64,000 nt of DNA from Luteibacter rhizovicinus DSM 16549 (GCF_001887595.1 NZ_CP017480.1:1488001-1552000); one strand, 5' to 3'; shown: positions 9,752-18,154, counted from the stretch's first letter. Notes: generated by a model not told the origin, from the sequence alone. A program made the numbers and translations.

Positions 9752-11176
9752 ATGAAGATCCCGCACCACCGGGCGATCCGCCCTACCCTCGCGCTCGCCA
9801 CACTCGCCGCGCTCGCGGCACCCAGCGTCTCACTTGCGCTGGATTACGATCCGCACCGCACCTATACCGAGAACTGCGTCGTCACCTACAAGAACGACCG
9901 CTTCCGGGCCAAGTGGTGGGTGGAAGCCGGTCACACGCCCGCCGAAGTCGATAACGCCGCGAATCCCTGGGATACGCCGTGGGAACGCACCGGGCAGGGA
10001 TCACCGACCGGCTGTCCCGGCGGCGACCCGGTCGACCCAGGCAAACCGGATCCTGGCCAGCCGGGCCGGGTGTTGCTGAGCGAGCTGCTCGCCGATGAAG
10101 CGCGCCTCACCGCCGATGCGCTGATGGCCGCCGTAAGGGCGTCCATTCGCACGCTGGACAACGCCAGCGTGGAAGCCGTGGCGCCCGGACGGTCGCACAA
10201 TCCGGTCAACGTGCGTCGCGTCGAAGCGATCGTCGACGAAACTCGATTCGACTACCTTTTCCCGCTGCGTGCGCCGGAGTACACCTATCGTGGATTCCTC
10301 CAGGCCGTCGCGAAGTTCCCGGCCGTTTGCGACGACTACAAGGACGGTCGCGACGCCGATGCCATCTGCCGCAAGACGCTGGCGACGATGTTCGCGCACT
10401 TCGCCCAGGAAACTGGTGCACACGAATCCTGGCGTCCGATCGAGGAATACCGCCAGGCGCTCGCGTATGTACGCGAAATGGGCTGGAACGAGGGTGCACG
10501 GGACGGCTACAACGGCGAGTGCAAGGTCGACGGCTGGATTGCCGAGACCTGGCCGTGCGGCACCTACCCGGATGGTGCGTTCAAGAGCTACTTCGGTCGC
10601 GGCGCGAAGCAGCTCTCGTACAACTACAACTACGGTCCCTTCTCCGAGGCGATGTACGGCGATGTGGGCTCGCTGCTGGATGCACCAGAGCGTGTGGCGG
10701 ACACCTGGCTCAACTTCGCCAGCGCGACCTTCTTCTTCACCTACCCGCAGCCGCCCAAGCCGTCGATGTTGCACGTGATCGACGGCACCTGGCATCCCAA
10801 CGAAGCGGATCGCTCTGCAGGCCTCGTGCCGGGTTTCGGCATAACCACGCAGATCATCAACGGCGGGGTGGAATGCGGCGGTAGCGCCGAACATGCGCAG
10901 TCGGCCAATCGCATCACGTATTACCGCGCCTTCGCCGCGACGCTGGGCGTGCCGGTTCCGGCGGATGAAGTGCTCGGCTGCAAGGGCATGAAGCAGTTTG
11001 CCGAGGGGGGTGCCGGGGCCTTGCCTATTTATTGGGAGAACAACTGGACCGAACAGGCCGGCTGCAAGCTGGTCGGTTACCAGACACCGTTTTCCGGGCT
11101 GAAACCCGGAGACTACGTGGCGTGCGTGCGCAAGGCATTCCCACACCTCGAGATCGTCGACGACGTCAGAAAGTAA
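9752..11176 (+). CDS. Secreted GH19 chitinase with N-terminal chitin-binding domain
   Basis: The 474-residue enzyme has a signal peptide (residues 1-29) and a short aromatic domain (about 30-90) whose spacing (CVVTYKNDRFRAKWW ... PWERTG) resembles type-3 chitin-binding modules. A Pro/Gly/Asp linker follows, then a GH19 catalytic domain. Glu220 in FAHFAQETGAHESW is the expected general acid; YFGRGAKQLSYNYNYG matches the second GH19 signature. It cleaves beta-1,4-linked N-acetylglucosamine polymers, probably of fungi or arthropods, outside the cell. The start at 9752 has GGAGG five bases ahead; an ATG at 9740 overlaps that ribosome site and is rejected. Confidence 0.93.
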   Translation: MKIPHHRAIRPTLALATLAALAAPSVSLALDYDPHRTYTENCVVTYKNDRFRAKWWVEAGHTPAEVDNAANPWDTPWERTGQGSPTGCPGGDPVDPGKPDPGQPGRVLLSELLADEARLTADALMAAVRASIRTLDNASVEAVAPGRSHNPVNVRRVEAIVDETRFDYLFPLRAPEYTYRGFLQAVAKFPAVCDDYKDGRDADAICRKTLATMFAHFAQETGAHESWRPIEEYRQALAYVREMGWNEGARDGYNGECKVDGWIAETWPCGTYPDGAFKSYFGRGAKQLSYNYNYGPFSEAMYGDVGSLLDAPERVADTWLNFASATFFFTYPQPPKPSMLHVIDGTWHPNEADRSAGLVPGFGITTQIINGGVECGGSAEHAQSANRITYYRAFAATLGVPVPADEVLGCKGMKQFAEGGAGALPIYWENNWTEQAGCKLVGYQTPFSGLKPGDYVACVRKAFPHLEIVDDVRK

Positions 11177-11184
11177 GTCGGCCT

Positions 11185-11297
11185 CCTGCAGGAGCCGATT
11201 CATCGGCGAACAGGCACGTGTGGGAGCCGCTTCAGCGGCGAAAAGCCTACGGAGCGGTGAGACCGAAAAGCATCGCCGATGAATCGGCTCCCACAGG
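11185..11297. repeat. REP element cluster (three units)
   Basis: Three copies of a short repeat whose core is GGAGCCG-N-CGGCGA: forward at about 11187-11209 (stem GCCGAT-TC-ATCGGC), forward at about 11219-11241 (stem GCCGCT-TC-AGCGGC), and inverted at about 11272-11296 (the GCCGAT form). The first and third form a head-to-head pair. It lies between the chitinase stop and the convergent LysR gene, the usual extragenic location. Related copies occur at 37098-37168. No REP-associated transposase is in the window. Confidence 0.8.
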
Positions 11298-11314
11298 TGC
11301 AGGCAGTGGCGGCG

Positions 11315-12169
11315 CTACAGCGCCGTCGTCGCACGAAGCACTTCTTCGACAAAGGCACGCAGACGCGGCAGATGGCGCAGGTCCGTGTGATAGCCGAGCC
11401 AAACATCGCGACCCGGGGCCTCATCGCCCAGATCGATACGGCGAAGACCCGGCGTCGCATCGCCTAGCGGACAAGGCAACACGGCGATGCCGACACCGAG
11501 GGCGCAGGCACGCGCCTGCGCTTCGCGGCTGTTGCTACGAAACGCGACCGCGCTTCCTGGCAGGCGCGCGGCTAACCACGCGACATCGGGCATGTCGCCG
11601 AAGGCCGTGTCCATCGTGATGCGCTGGCGTGGCGAGGTGTCGTCGCCCGTCGTCGCTGTGTAGGCCGCATACGGCATGTGCAGGAGTCTTCGTTGGGCGA
11701 TATCCGGCTCGTCGAAGGGCGCGATACGAAACACGAGGTCGGCTTCGCGCCGCGCGAGGCTCAGCAGGCGCGCATCCGTGACCAGCTCGATCGTCACCGC
11801 GGGATGGCGTCGATGCATCGACGCGACCGCGTGGGTGAGCACGTGCGAACCGAACCAGTCCGAGGAGGACACGCGCAGGCTGCCGTCCAGTTCACCGGGT
11901 CGACCGCTGGCCGCACGGGCGATGCCAAGCGCTTCGGACTCCATGCGCTCGGCATGGGCGAGCACGGCAGCGCCTTCGTCGGTGAGAAGGAAGCCTTCGC
12001 TCGTCCGCTGGAACAGCGTCTGCCCCAAGGCGGCCTCGAGCGCGCGGATACGCCGGCCCATCGTCGGCTGGGTCTGGCCGAGCTCGCGGCCAGCGGCGCC
12101 AAGCGTGCCGCTGCGGGCCACGGCCAAGAAGATGCGTAGATCGCTCCATTCCATGCCGTCATCATGCAT
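11315..12169 (-). CDS. LysR family transcriptional regulator
   Basis: A 284-residue regulator. The winged helix-turn-helix lies at about residues 8-65 (LRIFLAVARSGTLGAAGRELGQTQPTMGRRIRALE), followed by a periplasmic-binding-like effector domain. It diverges from a quinone-reductase gene, the classic LysR target arrangement, with a perfect palindrome in the gap. Two ATGs are possible: 12169 (MHDDGMEW) and 12154 (MEWSDLRIF). The second is a more typical LysR start and would leave the palindrome outside the coding region. Neither has a clear ribosome site. Confidence 0.92.
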   Translation of the reverse strand: MHDDGMEWSDLRIFLAVARSGTLGAAGRELGQTQPTMGRRIRALEAALGQTLFQRTSEGFLLTDEGAAVLAHAERMESEALGIARAASGRPGELDGSLRVSSSDWFGSHVLTHAVASMHRRHPAVTIELVTDARLLSLARREADLVFRIAPFDEPDIAQRRLLHMPYAAYTATTGDDTSPRQRITMDTAFGDMPDVAWLAARLPGSAVAFRSNSREAQARACALGVGIAVLPCPLGDATPGLRRIDLGDEAPGRDVWLGYHTDLRHLPRLRAFVEEVLRATTAL

Positions 12170-12178
12170 TTATGCATG
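12163..12178. promoter_or_regulatory. Perfect palindrome, candidate LysR operator
   Basis: CATGCAT-TT-ATGCATG is an exact 7-bp-arm inverted repeat between the divergent LysR and oxidoreductase genes. It overlaps the upstream candidate start codon of LysR (12169). Such dyads are typical recognition sites for autoregulating LysR proteins. Confidence 0.5.
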
Positions 12179-12267
12179 GATGTCGTGCAATCCTGGCGAT
12201 TCTCCATGCACGAACGAGGGACTACCTTAGGAACCAAGGACGACGCCGTCGCCCATCAGAGCTCCGC

Positions 12268-13269
12268 ATGATCACCTCACGTCCGATGTCAGCCCTTCGC
12301 CTGGATGCACCGGGGTCGCCCCTCACCCTCGTGCAGCTTCCGCGACCGATCGCCGGCCCAGGCGAGGTACTGGTCCGCATCCTCGCCGCGGGCCTGAATC
12401 CGCTCGACACCAAGATCCGCGCCGGCCAGGCCGCGCACGCACGCCAGCCGGCGCCTGCCGTGCTGGGCATCGATATGTCGGGCACGGTGGAAGCCGTGGG
12501 CGAAGGCGTCGAGGGCTTCGCACCAGGCGATGCCGTCTACGGGATGACCGGTGGCGTCGGCGGGGTGCAGGGTTCCATGGCGGAGTTCGCGAGTGTCGAT
12601 GCGCGACTCCTTGCCCTCGCCCCCTCGGGACTGCCCCTCGCAGACGCGGCCGCGCTGCCGCTCGGCTTCATCACGGCCTGGGAAGGGCTGGTCGATCGCG
12701 CGAAGATCCAGGCCGGACAGACCGTGCTGGTGCACGGCGGGGCAGGCGGTGTCGGCAGCATGGCCGTCCAACTGGCGGTGGCGCTTGGCGCACGTGTCGT
12801 GGCGACCGGTAGCGCCAGCCAGCTGGCGACGATCGCCGCGATGGGTGCGACCGCCATCGACCGCCACGAGAAGGACATCGAGGCCATCGTCAACGAGAAC
12901 ACGCAGGGCGACGGCTTCGACATCGTCTACGACACCCTCGGCGGCGCAACGCTCGACGCCTCCTTCGTCGCCGCGCGCCGCTATGGCGGCCACGTCGTCA
13001 GCAGCCTCGGCTGGGGCACGCATGCTCTCGCGCCGCTGTCCTTCCGTGCCGCGACGTACTCGGGCGTGTTCACGCTGATGCCGCTGCTGACCGGCAACGG
13101 ACGCGAACAGCACGGCCACATCATGGCTGAAGCGACGCGCCTGGCCGACACGGGCAAGCTACGGCCCGTGCTCTCCGCGCAACGCTTTCGACTGGCGGAT
13201 GGTAACGCCGCCCTCGACCTCGTCGAGAGCGGCCGCCCGGCCGGCAAGGTGATCGTGACGATCCACTGA
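12268..13269 (+). CDS. Zinc-independent quinone oxidoreductase / MDR-family dehydrogenase
   Basis: A 333-residue medium-chain dehydrogenase/reductase of the quinone oxidoreductase group. It has a GroES-like N-terminal domain and a nucleotide-binding Rossmann domain with VHGGAGGVGSMA (about residues 150-162). The Cys cluster of zinc alcohol dehydrogenases is absent. It probably reduces quinones or enones with NADPH in the cytosol. It diverges from a LysR regulator, which likely controls it. The start ATG 12268 is taken as the first plausible codon; ATG 12286 (MSALRLDAP) is equally possible, and neither shows a strong ribosome site. Confidence 0.9.
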   Translation: MITSRPMSALRLDAPGSPLTLVQLPRPIAGPGEVLVRILAAGLNPLDTKIRAGQAAHARQPAPAVLGIDMSGTVEAVGEGVEGFAPGDAVYGMTGGVGGVQGSMAEFASVDARLLALAPSGLPLADAAALPLGFITAWEGLVDRAKIQAGQTVLVHGGAGGVGSMAVQLAVALGARVVATGSASQLATIAAMGATAIDRHEKDIEAIVNENTQGDGFDIVYDTLGGATLDASFVAARRYGGHVVSSLGWGTHALAPLSFRAATYSGVFTLMPLLTGNGREQHGHIMAEATRLADTGKLRPVLSAQRFRLADGNAALDLVESGRPAGKVIVTIH

Positions 13270-13274
13270 GCGGA

Positions 13275-14264
13275 TCAGCGCAGGGGATGCGCCTTGACGC
13301 CTTCGTTGGTGATCTTCACCGGAAGGATCTTTCCGTCCTTGTCGAACGACATGACATCGATCGAGGTCACGCGGTCGTTGGCCTTGGTGTCGCCGAGCGG
13401 ATGACGGTGGTACACGATGTACCAGCTGTCGTCGCTGGCCACGTGGAAGACGGAGTGATGCCCGGCACCGGTGGCAACCTTCGGGTCCTGCTTGAGGATC
13501 GTCCCCATGTTCTTGAACGGTCCCATCGGTGAGTCGCCGATCGCGTAAGCCACCGAGTAGTTGGGTCCGCCCCACCCACCTTCGGACCACATGAAGTAGT
13601 AGTGCCCGTTGCGCTTGAACATCAGCGGGCCTTCGACGTACTCGGGGCTTGGCGTGATCTCCTTGAACACCGTGCCATCGGCCATCGGCTCGACGCCGGT
13701 GAAATCCGGCTTGAGCTTGACGATGTTGGCGTGCTTCCAGCCACCATAGATCATGTAATACGTGCCGTCGTCGTCACGGAAGACGAACTGGTCGATCGGC
13801 TGCGCGCCGTTATGGAAGGCGCCGACCAGTGGCTTACCCAACAGGTCCTTGAACGGTCCCTCCGGCTTGTCGGCCACCGCCACGCCGATACCGCCCAGCT
13901 CTTTGTCGTTCTGGATGTCATTGGCGGCGAAGAAGAAATAGTACTTGCCGCCCTTCTCGACCAGGGCTGGCGCCCACAACGCTTTCTTCGCCCAGGGGAT
14001 CGCCTTCATGTCGAGCACGTCGGCGTGTTTGGTCCAGTGCACCAGATCGGGCGAGGAAAATGCGTCGAATCCGACCTGCTCGCTATAGGCGAGCGACGTG
14101 GTCGGATAGATCCAGTACTGGTCGCCGAATATCGCGGCCTCGGGATCCGCATACCATCCGGGAAACACCGGGTTCCCCGAATAGCCGGGAGGTGGTGCAG
14201 CCAGCGCACCCGTGGACAGCAGCGCAGCCATGGCCGCGCTGCCGATCATCTTGCGAAACCCCAT
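13275..14264 (-). CDS. Secreted glycoside hydrolase family 43 (arabinan/xylan-type) enzyme
   Basis: A 329-residue five-blade propeller hydrolase with a signal peptide (to about Ala23). The three catalytic carboxylates fall where GH43 requires: Asp40 in WYADPE (general base), Asp158 in QPIDQF (pKa modulator) and Glu211 in YVEGP (general acid). GH43 members cleave arabinan, xylan or arabinoxylan side chains, and this short single-domain form resembles arabinanases/arabinosidases. It has GGAG upstream and a 19-bp inverted repeat 10 bases before its start. It follows the TonB receptor on the same strand after 73 bp. It converges with the quinone reductase, 5 bp apart. Confidence 0.9.
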   Translation of the reverse strand: MGFRKMIGSAAMAALLSTGALAAPPPGYSGNPVFPGWYADPEAAIFGDQYWIYPTTSLAYSEQVGFDAFSSPDLVHWTKHADVLDMKAIPWAKKALWAPALVEKGGKYYFFFAANDIQNDKELGGIGVAVADKPEGPFKDLLGKPLVGAFHNGAQPIDQFVFRDDDGTYYMIYGGWKHANIVKLKPDFTGVEPMADGTVFKEITPSPEYVEGPLMFKRNGHYYFMWSEGGWGGPNYSVAYAIGDSPMGPFKNMGTILKQDPKVATGAGHHSVFHVASDDSWYIVYHRHPLGDTKANDRVTSIDVMSFDKDGKILPVKITNEGVKAHPLR

Positions 14265-14274
14265 CGCGATCTCC

Positions 14275-14293
14275 GGTTCGACGTTATCGAACC
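14275..14293. promoter_or_regulatory. Inverted repeat ahead of the GH43 gene
   Basis: GGTTCGA (14275-14281) and TCGAACC (14287-14293) form a 7-bp dyad with a 5-nt centre, directly upstream of the GH43 ribosome site. It could be an operator for the glycosidase or a weak hairpin after the receptor gene. No T-run follows, which favours an operator. Confidence 0.35.
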
Positions 14294-14337
14294 ATCGATC
14301 CTAGCCGGTCTGGCCGTCCAAAGGGGACGACGGCGTA

Positions 14338-16458
14338 TCAGAATCGATAGCGTACGGAACCGACGATGCTGCGCCGCGGACCATAGAAGCAATCGCCGCG
14401 CGCGAGACAGCTCGCGTTGTACGCCTGGTCGGTGACGTTGGCCGCATTGACGGCAAATCGCCACGGACCCTGCGTATAGGCAACCATCGCATCGAGCAGC
14501 GTCTTGTCGGGCACACGGAGCGTGCCCGTCTCATCGTAATTCACGCCGATGTAGCGCGCGCCGATGCCGAAACTCAGGCCATCGCCATCCGCATCGTCGA
14601 CGTGATACACGCCCCATGCCGAGGCCTGGTTCTTCGGCAGTCCGGCGACGATCGTGCCGTCGTCGGGCCGTGCCTTGGTCCAGGTATAGGTCCCGATGAG
14701 GTCGACGTGACTGGCGACACGCGTCGAGGCCTCGAGTTCCACGCCGCGCGTCCTCGCGCGACCGGCCTGGACCTGGTTCAGCGGGTTGGTGGGATCCGGC
14801 GCCAGACGATTCTCTTCACGCAGGTCGTAATACGTCGCCGTGATCAAGGTGGCGCTGCCGACCGGCTGGTACTTCACGCCCGCTTCGTACTGTTTGCCAC
14901 GGAGTGGCTCGTACGGGCGGTTATAGAAGTCCAGGCTATCCAGCGGCTGGAACGACTCCGTATAGCTGACATACGGTACCAGTCCGTTGTCGAACCGATA
15001 CATGACGCCATAGCGGGCCGTCGTGGCGTTATCCACCGAGCGTGTGTCGCCCGTCGTCAAGGTGGCCCGATCATGACGAATACCCACCGTGCCGATCCAG
15101 TGCTCTCCCCAGTTGATCTGGTCCTGCAGGTAAACACCGGTCTGGCGCGTGCGGCTCGAGGCCACCGGGAAGATGTCGGGGGCGACGAAGCCATTGCCAT
15201 AGACGGGCGCATACAGATCGAAGGGCACCTCGTCGAAGCCGTTACCCTGGCGCGAGTCCGTATGCGAATGGGCGAGGTCGATGCCGATCAGGATACGGTG
15301 ATGCATGCCGGCCAGATCGATGTCGGCCTCGGCGTGCGAGTCCGTGGTCAGGCGCTTATGCCTGTCGATCGAGACATAGCTATAGCGTGAGACCGTGCGC
15401 TGCGCGTCGTCGAGGAACGGGTACGACGGATTCGAGTACACGTTCGGGTAAAGCGAGCGGTAGTCCACGTTGTCGTGCGAATAGCGCGCGTTCTGGACGA
15501 ACTTCCACGTATCGTTGAAGCGATGCTCGAACAGCGAGGTGATCGAGCGCTGGTCGGTGTTGTAGCGATCGAAGCCGGGCTCGCTCACGAAGCGATCGGT
15601 ACGGATGCGTCCGTTCGGATTGGGCAGGAGCGTGCCGGCATGCGGCAGGAAGTTCAGCGTCGATCCGCTGCGGTCGAACTGCAGGTTGGCGAGCAGCGTC
15701 CAGCTCGTGTCGGCATCCGGCTGCCACGTGATCGATGGCGCGATGGCCTTGCGGTCATCGCGAACGTGCGCGACCTGCGCATCCGCGTCGCGCACCACGC
15801 CGATCAGCCGATAAGCCCAGTGACCGGCCTCATCGAGCGGCCCGGTGAAGTCGAAGGCAAGCTGCTTGCGCGCGTTGTTGCCGAACTGAACGTCCACTTC
15901 GCGGCTCGGGGTGAACTGCGGACGCTTCGACGTCAGCGCGATCAGGCCGCCCGTCGTGCCTTGGCCGTAGAGCACCGACGACGGCCCACGAACGATCTCC
16001 AGGCGATCGAGGAAATACGGCTCGGTGCGCGCATAGGCGTTGCCGAAAAACTGGCGCAGGCCATCGAGGTACTGCGTGAACGACGTGCCGCGCAGGAAGG
16101 CATCGTCGCCACGACTGTCCACCCCGTAAGCATCGGCACGCACGCCCGCCGAATAGCGCAGCGCATCCTGCACCGTAAGCACGCCCTGGTCGATCATCTG
16201 GGTATTCGAGATGACCGAGATCGCCTGCGGCGTTTCGATGATGGGCGTGTCGGTCTTGGTGGCGCTGCTGGCGTCAGAGCGCGTGTAACCCTCGTCGGCT
16301 TTGAGACCCTGGACCGCCACGGGAGCGAGCTGGACCGCCTTGTCGCTCGAAATCTGGGCGACCGGCTCAGCCTGAAGCGGCTGACTTTGAGCCTGCGAGG
16401 CAAGCGGGAGCAACGCCCCGGCGATCAGGAGCGGCAGCGATTTCCTGCGGAAAATCAT
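14338..16458 (-). CDS. TonB-dependent siderophore receptor (FhuA/FpvA type)
   Basis: The 706-residue outer-membrane receptor has a signal peptide (cleavage near residue 23), a TonB-box-like stretch (LAPVAVQGL, about 43-51), a plug domain with IETPQAISVIS and RGPSSVLYGQGTTGGLI, and a 22-strand barrel ending in an aromatic residue (YRF). The plug motif RGPSSVLYG with the PQAISV strand is typical of ferric-hydroxamate/siderophore receptors. A Fur box 57 bp upstream supports iron regulation. It takes up a ferric siderophore with energy from TonB-ExbBD, which is not in the window. Confidence 0.93.
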   Translation of the reverse strand: MIFRRKSLPLLIAGALLPLASQAQSQPLQAEPVAQISSDKAVQLAPVAVQGLKADEGYTRSDASSATKTDTPIIETPQAISVISNTQMIDQGVLTVQDALRYSAGVRADAYGVDSRGDDAFLRGTSFTQYLDGLRQFFGNAYARTEPYFLDRLEIVRGPSSVLYGQGTTGGLIALTSKRPQFTPSREVDVQFGNNARKQLAFDFTGPLDEAGHWAYRLIGVVRDADAQVAHVRDDRKAIAPSITWQPDADTSWTLLANLQFDRSGSTLNFLPHAGTLLPNPNGRIRTDRFVSEPGFDRYNTDQRSITSLFEHRFNDTWKFVQNARYSHDNVDYRSLYPNVYSNPSYPFLDDAQRTVSRYSYVSIDRHKRLTTDSHAEADIDLAGMHHRILIGIDLAHSHTDSRQGNGFDEVPFDLYAPVYGNGFVAPDIFPVASSRTRQTGVYLQDQINWGEHWIGTVGIRHDRATLTTGDTRSVDNATTARYGVMYRFDNGLVPYVSYTESFQPLDSLDFYNRPYEPLRGKQYEAGVKYQPVGSATLITATYYDLREENRLAPDPTNPLNQVQAGRARTRGVELEASTRVASHVDLIGTYTWTKARPDDGTIVAGLPKNQASAWGVYHVDDADGDGLSFGIGARYIGVNYDETGTLRVPDKTLLDAMVAYTQGPWRFAVNAANVTDQAYNASCLARGDCFYGPRRSIVGSVRYRF

Positions 16459-16514
16459 GGTGTTGTCCTATAGGTCGGCGGAGGGTCCTTCTCCCTCGGT
16501 CCGAGCTCAATTGC

Positions 16515-16529
16515 GAATGACTATCATTC
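16515..16529. promoter_or_regulatory. Fur box upstream of siderophore receptor
   Basis: GAATGA-CTA-TCATTC (16515-16529) is a perfect 6-bp dyad matching the core AATGATAATCATT of the Fur consensus. It lies 57-71 bp upstream of the receptor start, in promoter position. Iron-dependent repression by Fur is the expected consequence. Confidence 0.75.
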
Positions 16530-16748
16530 CAATGATGGAACAAATCGCCGGATCGCGCAATCTTGCGATTTGAGAAAAGCGGACAGACGCAAAGTCGTTG
16601 CATACATCGCCGTCCGTTGAGACAGCACCGCCTCTGCGTCGCATGTGTGAACGTTGAGCGTCTTCCTGACGCACATCGCCGAAAGCGCCGATAACGAAAA
16701 GCGACACGGATAGGCCCCACTACTGGCTTTACCGAGTGGGGTTCGTCG

Positions 16749-17360
16749 ATGGGAGTGAACTGGGCAACAGGTCTGATGAGGTGGCAGCCCTACGTCGAGG
16801 CATCGGGTAAGGCGCGTCCGTTGAATCATCTGCATCCCTTCAGGGTCAGGATCACGTTGCCGGCATCTGCAACCTCGGGAGAGATCGACCTCGATCTTGA
16901 AGTCGGTTTCTCCATGCACACCTTCACCCGTGGCCGATGTGCCACCGACGCCGTCGCGACGATCTACACCAATGCGCGTGAGTGCCGGACGTTCGACGAC
17001 CTCCGCTACACGTTGTCGCACCGACTTCCCGAGGTCATCAAGGATCTACCGTCGCGAAAGTGCTATCACGCGCGCAATGACAACTACCTGAGCGTTGCAG
17101 ACATAACGCTTCAAGAGGCGCCATGTGACTACCGAAGATTTTTCGTACTGCGGCGGTGGTCCGGAAAGCATGCCGGGTCGGAGCGACCGTGTGTCCGACT
17201 CATCGTGCAGAGCGCTTACGCAACACCCAAGTCCCGCAAGGGAAGGGAGAAGCTCATTCGCTTTCAGGTCTTGCTACATCGCACCCTGGGTTTGACCAAG
17301 GGCTCAAAGAAAGCGAAGGCCCCGCACGAATGCGGGGCCCCGTACACCGGAATCTCTTGA
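16749..17360 (+). CDS. Conserved-looking protein of unknown function
   Basis: The frame codes for 203 residues (MGVNWATGLMRWQPYVEASG ...) with no signal peptide or membrane segment, a mixed alpha/beta look and seven cysteines. A second ATG at 16776 (MRWQPYVE) may be the true start, since similar roughly 200-residue accessory proteins I have seen begin near such a motif; I cannot name the family. The last 14 residues are coded by a GC-rich hairpin (17318-17339), so the natural C-terminus may lie before it. Codon use is less GC-biased than the neighbours. No gene partner is evident: a divergent TonB receptor on the left and a convergent peptidase on the right. Confidence 0.65.
   Translation: MGVNWATGLMRWQPYVEASGKARPLNHLHPFRVRITLPASATSGEIDLDLEVGFSMHTFTRGRCATDAVATIYTNARECRTFDDLRYTLSHRLPEVIKDLPSRKCYHARNDNYLSVADITLQEAPCDYRRFFVLRRWSGKHAGSERPCVRLIVQSAYATPKSRKGREKLIRFQVLLHRTLGLTKGSKKAKAPHECGAPYTGIS
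17318..17339. terminator. Terminator-like hairpin inside the 3' end of the 203-residue gene
   Basis: GGCCCCGCA (17318-17326) pairs with TGCGGGGCC (17331-17339) around the tetraloop CGAA. On the + strand it is followed by CCG, not T's. On the - strand the flank is TTCGCTTTC, so it may stop transcription coming from the right. It lies within the reading frame, which ends at 17360. Confidence 0.5.
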
Positions 17361-17494
17361 TTATCCCACTCTTGGTGAGGACCCCTAGGGGCGGACGAAC
17401 GCCGAGCCGGGTGCGCGCTCAAGACGAAAGATACTTGCAACAAAAGGGCTACGCAATGCGGATGTTTCTGAGATCTGGGTAGGGGATTGTCCCT
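17361..17494. other. Intergenic gap without recognised gene
   Basis: A 134-bp stretch between the convergent 203-residue protein and the M24 peptidase. It contains the short palindrome CCCCTAGGGG near 17381 and nothing else that I can support. Confidence 0.3.
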
Positions 17495-18154
17495 TCACGC
17501 CATCAGCAAGTCTTCGTAAAACGCACCGATCGGCAAGGTCGGATGCGCAATCTGGATCTCCAGGATCCATAACCCCGGCACCGGCACGGCATCGAAGCCT
17601 CCGAGTGCACCCGCCTTGTGTACCGCATGCGGATAGTCGCCGACCCGGTGGCCCTTGGTGGCGTGGTTGAGGCGCCAGCCCATGGCATCCGCTTCGGCGG
17701 TAGCGTAGTCGTACAGCGCGACGCCGGTGACACCTTCGCGCCATCGTGCCTCGGTGCGCGAGAACAGCTCGCGCGATGCGTTCGCGCAGGCGTGCATCGT
17801 CGCGTCATTGCCGACCACAAAGGTGTCACCGACATCGCCCTCGTGGCCGTCGAAAACCGGGCCCAGGTCGATGAAGAAGATGTCGTTCTCCGCGAGCACC
17901 GTGTCCGGTGCGGAACGCTGCCGGAAGGTCTTCAGGGTGTTGGCGCCAAAGCGGAGGATGCTCGGGTGCCAGATGCGCTGCATGCCGGCAGCGGCAAGAC
18001 GTTCGCCGGCGAGTTCAACAGCTTCTGGCTCGCTCATGCCCGGCACGATGCGCGACGCGATGTCGCGCAAGGCGACCCACGATTGTTCGCGGGCCCCGAG
18101 CATCTGTTCGAGGGAGAAGCGCTTGCCGACGTTTTCGGCGGTCGCGACGGCCAT
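17495..18154 (-). CDS. M24 family metallopeptidase (single-domain, aminopeptidase P-like)
   Basis: A 219-residue pita-bread fold protein. All five metal ligands of the M24 family can be assigned: Asp96 and Asp107 (FIDLGP...EGDVGD), His169 (TKGHRVG), Glu199 (ILEIQ) and Glu214 (FYEDL). It may be an Xaa-Pro peptidase or a creatinase-like hydrolase. It lacks the N-terminal domain of full aminopeptidase P, so the substrate range is open. It starts 30 bp after the TetR stop on the same strand and may be the last gene of the efflux operon, although a separate promoter is possible. Confidence 0.85.
   Translation of the reverse strand: MAVATAENVGKRFSLEQMLGAREQSWVALRDIASRIVPGMSEPEAVELAGERLAAAGMQRIWHPSILRFGANTLKTFRQRSAPDTVLAENDIFFIDLGPVFDGHEGDVGDTFVVGNDATMHACANASRELFSRTEARWREGVTGVALYDYATAEADAMGWRLNHATKGHRVGDYPHAVHKAGALGGFDAVPVPGLWILEIQIAHPTLPIGAFYEDLLMA

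Noticed and set aside
10001..11203. Minus-strand 400-codon frame opposite the chitinase
   Set aside because: The plus strand has all GH19 motifs and a strong ribosome site; the opposite frame has none.
17361..17494. Possible tRNA or attachment site next to the 203-residue gene
   Set aside because: No cloverleaf, no CCA end and no flanking direct repeat could be found by eye; no integrase nearby.
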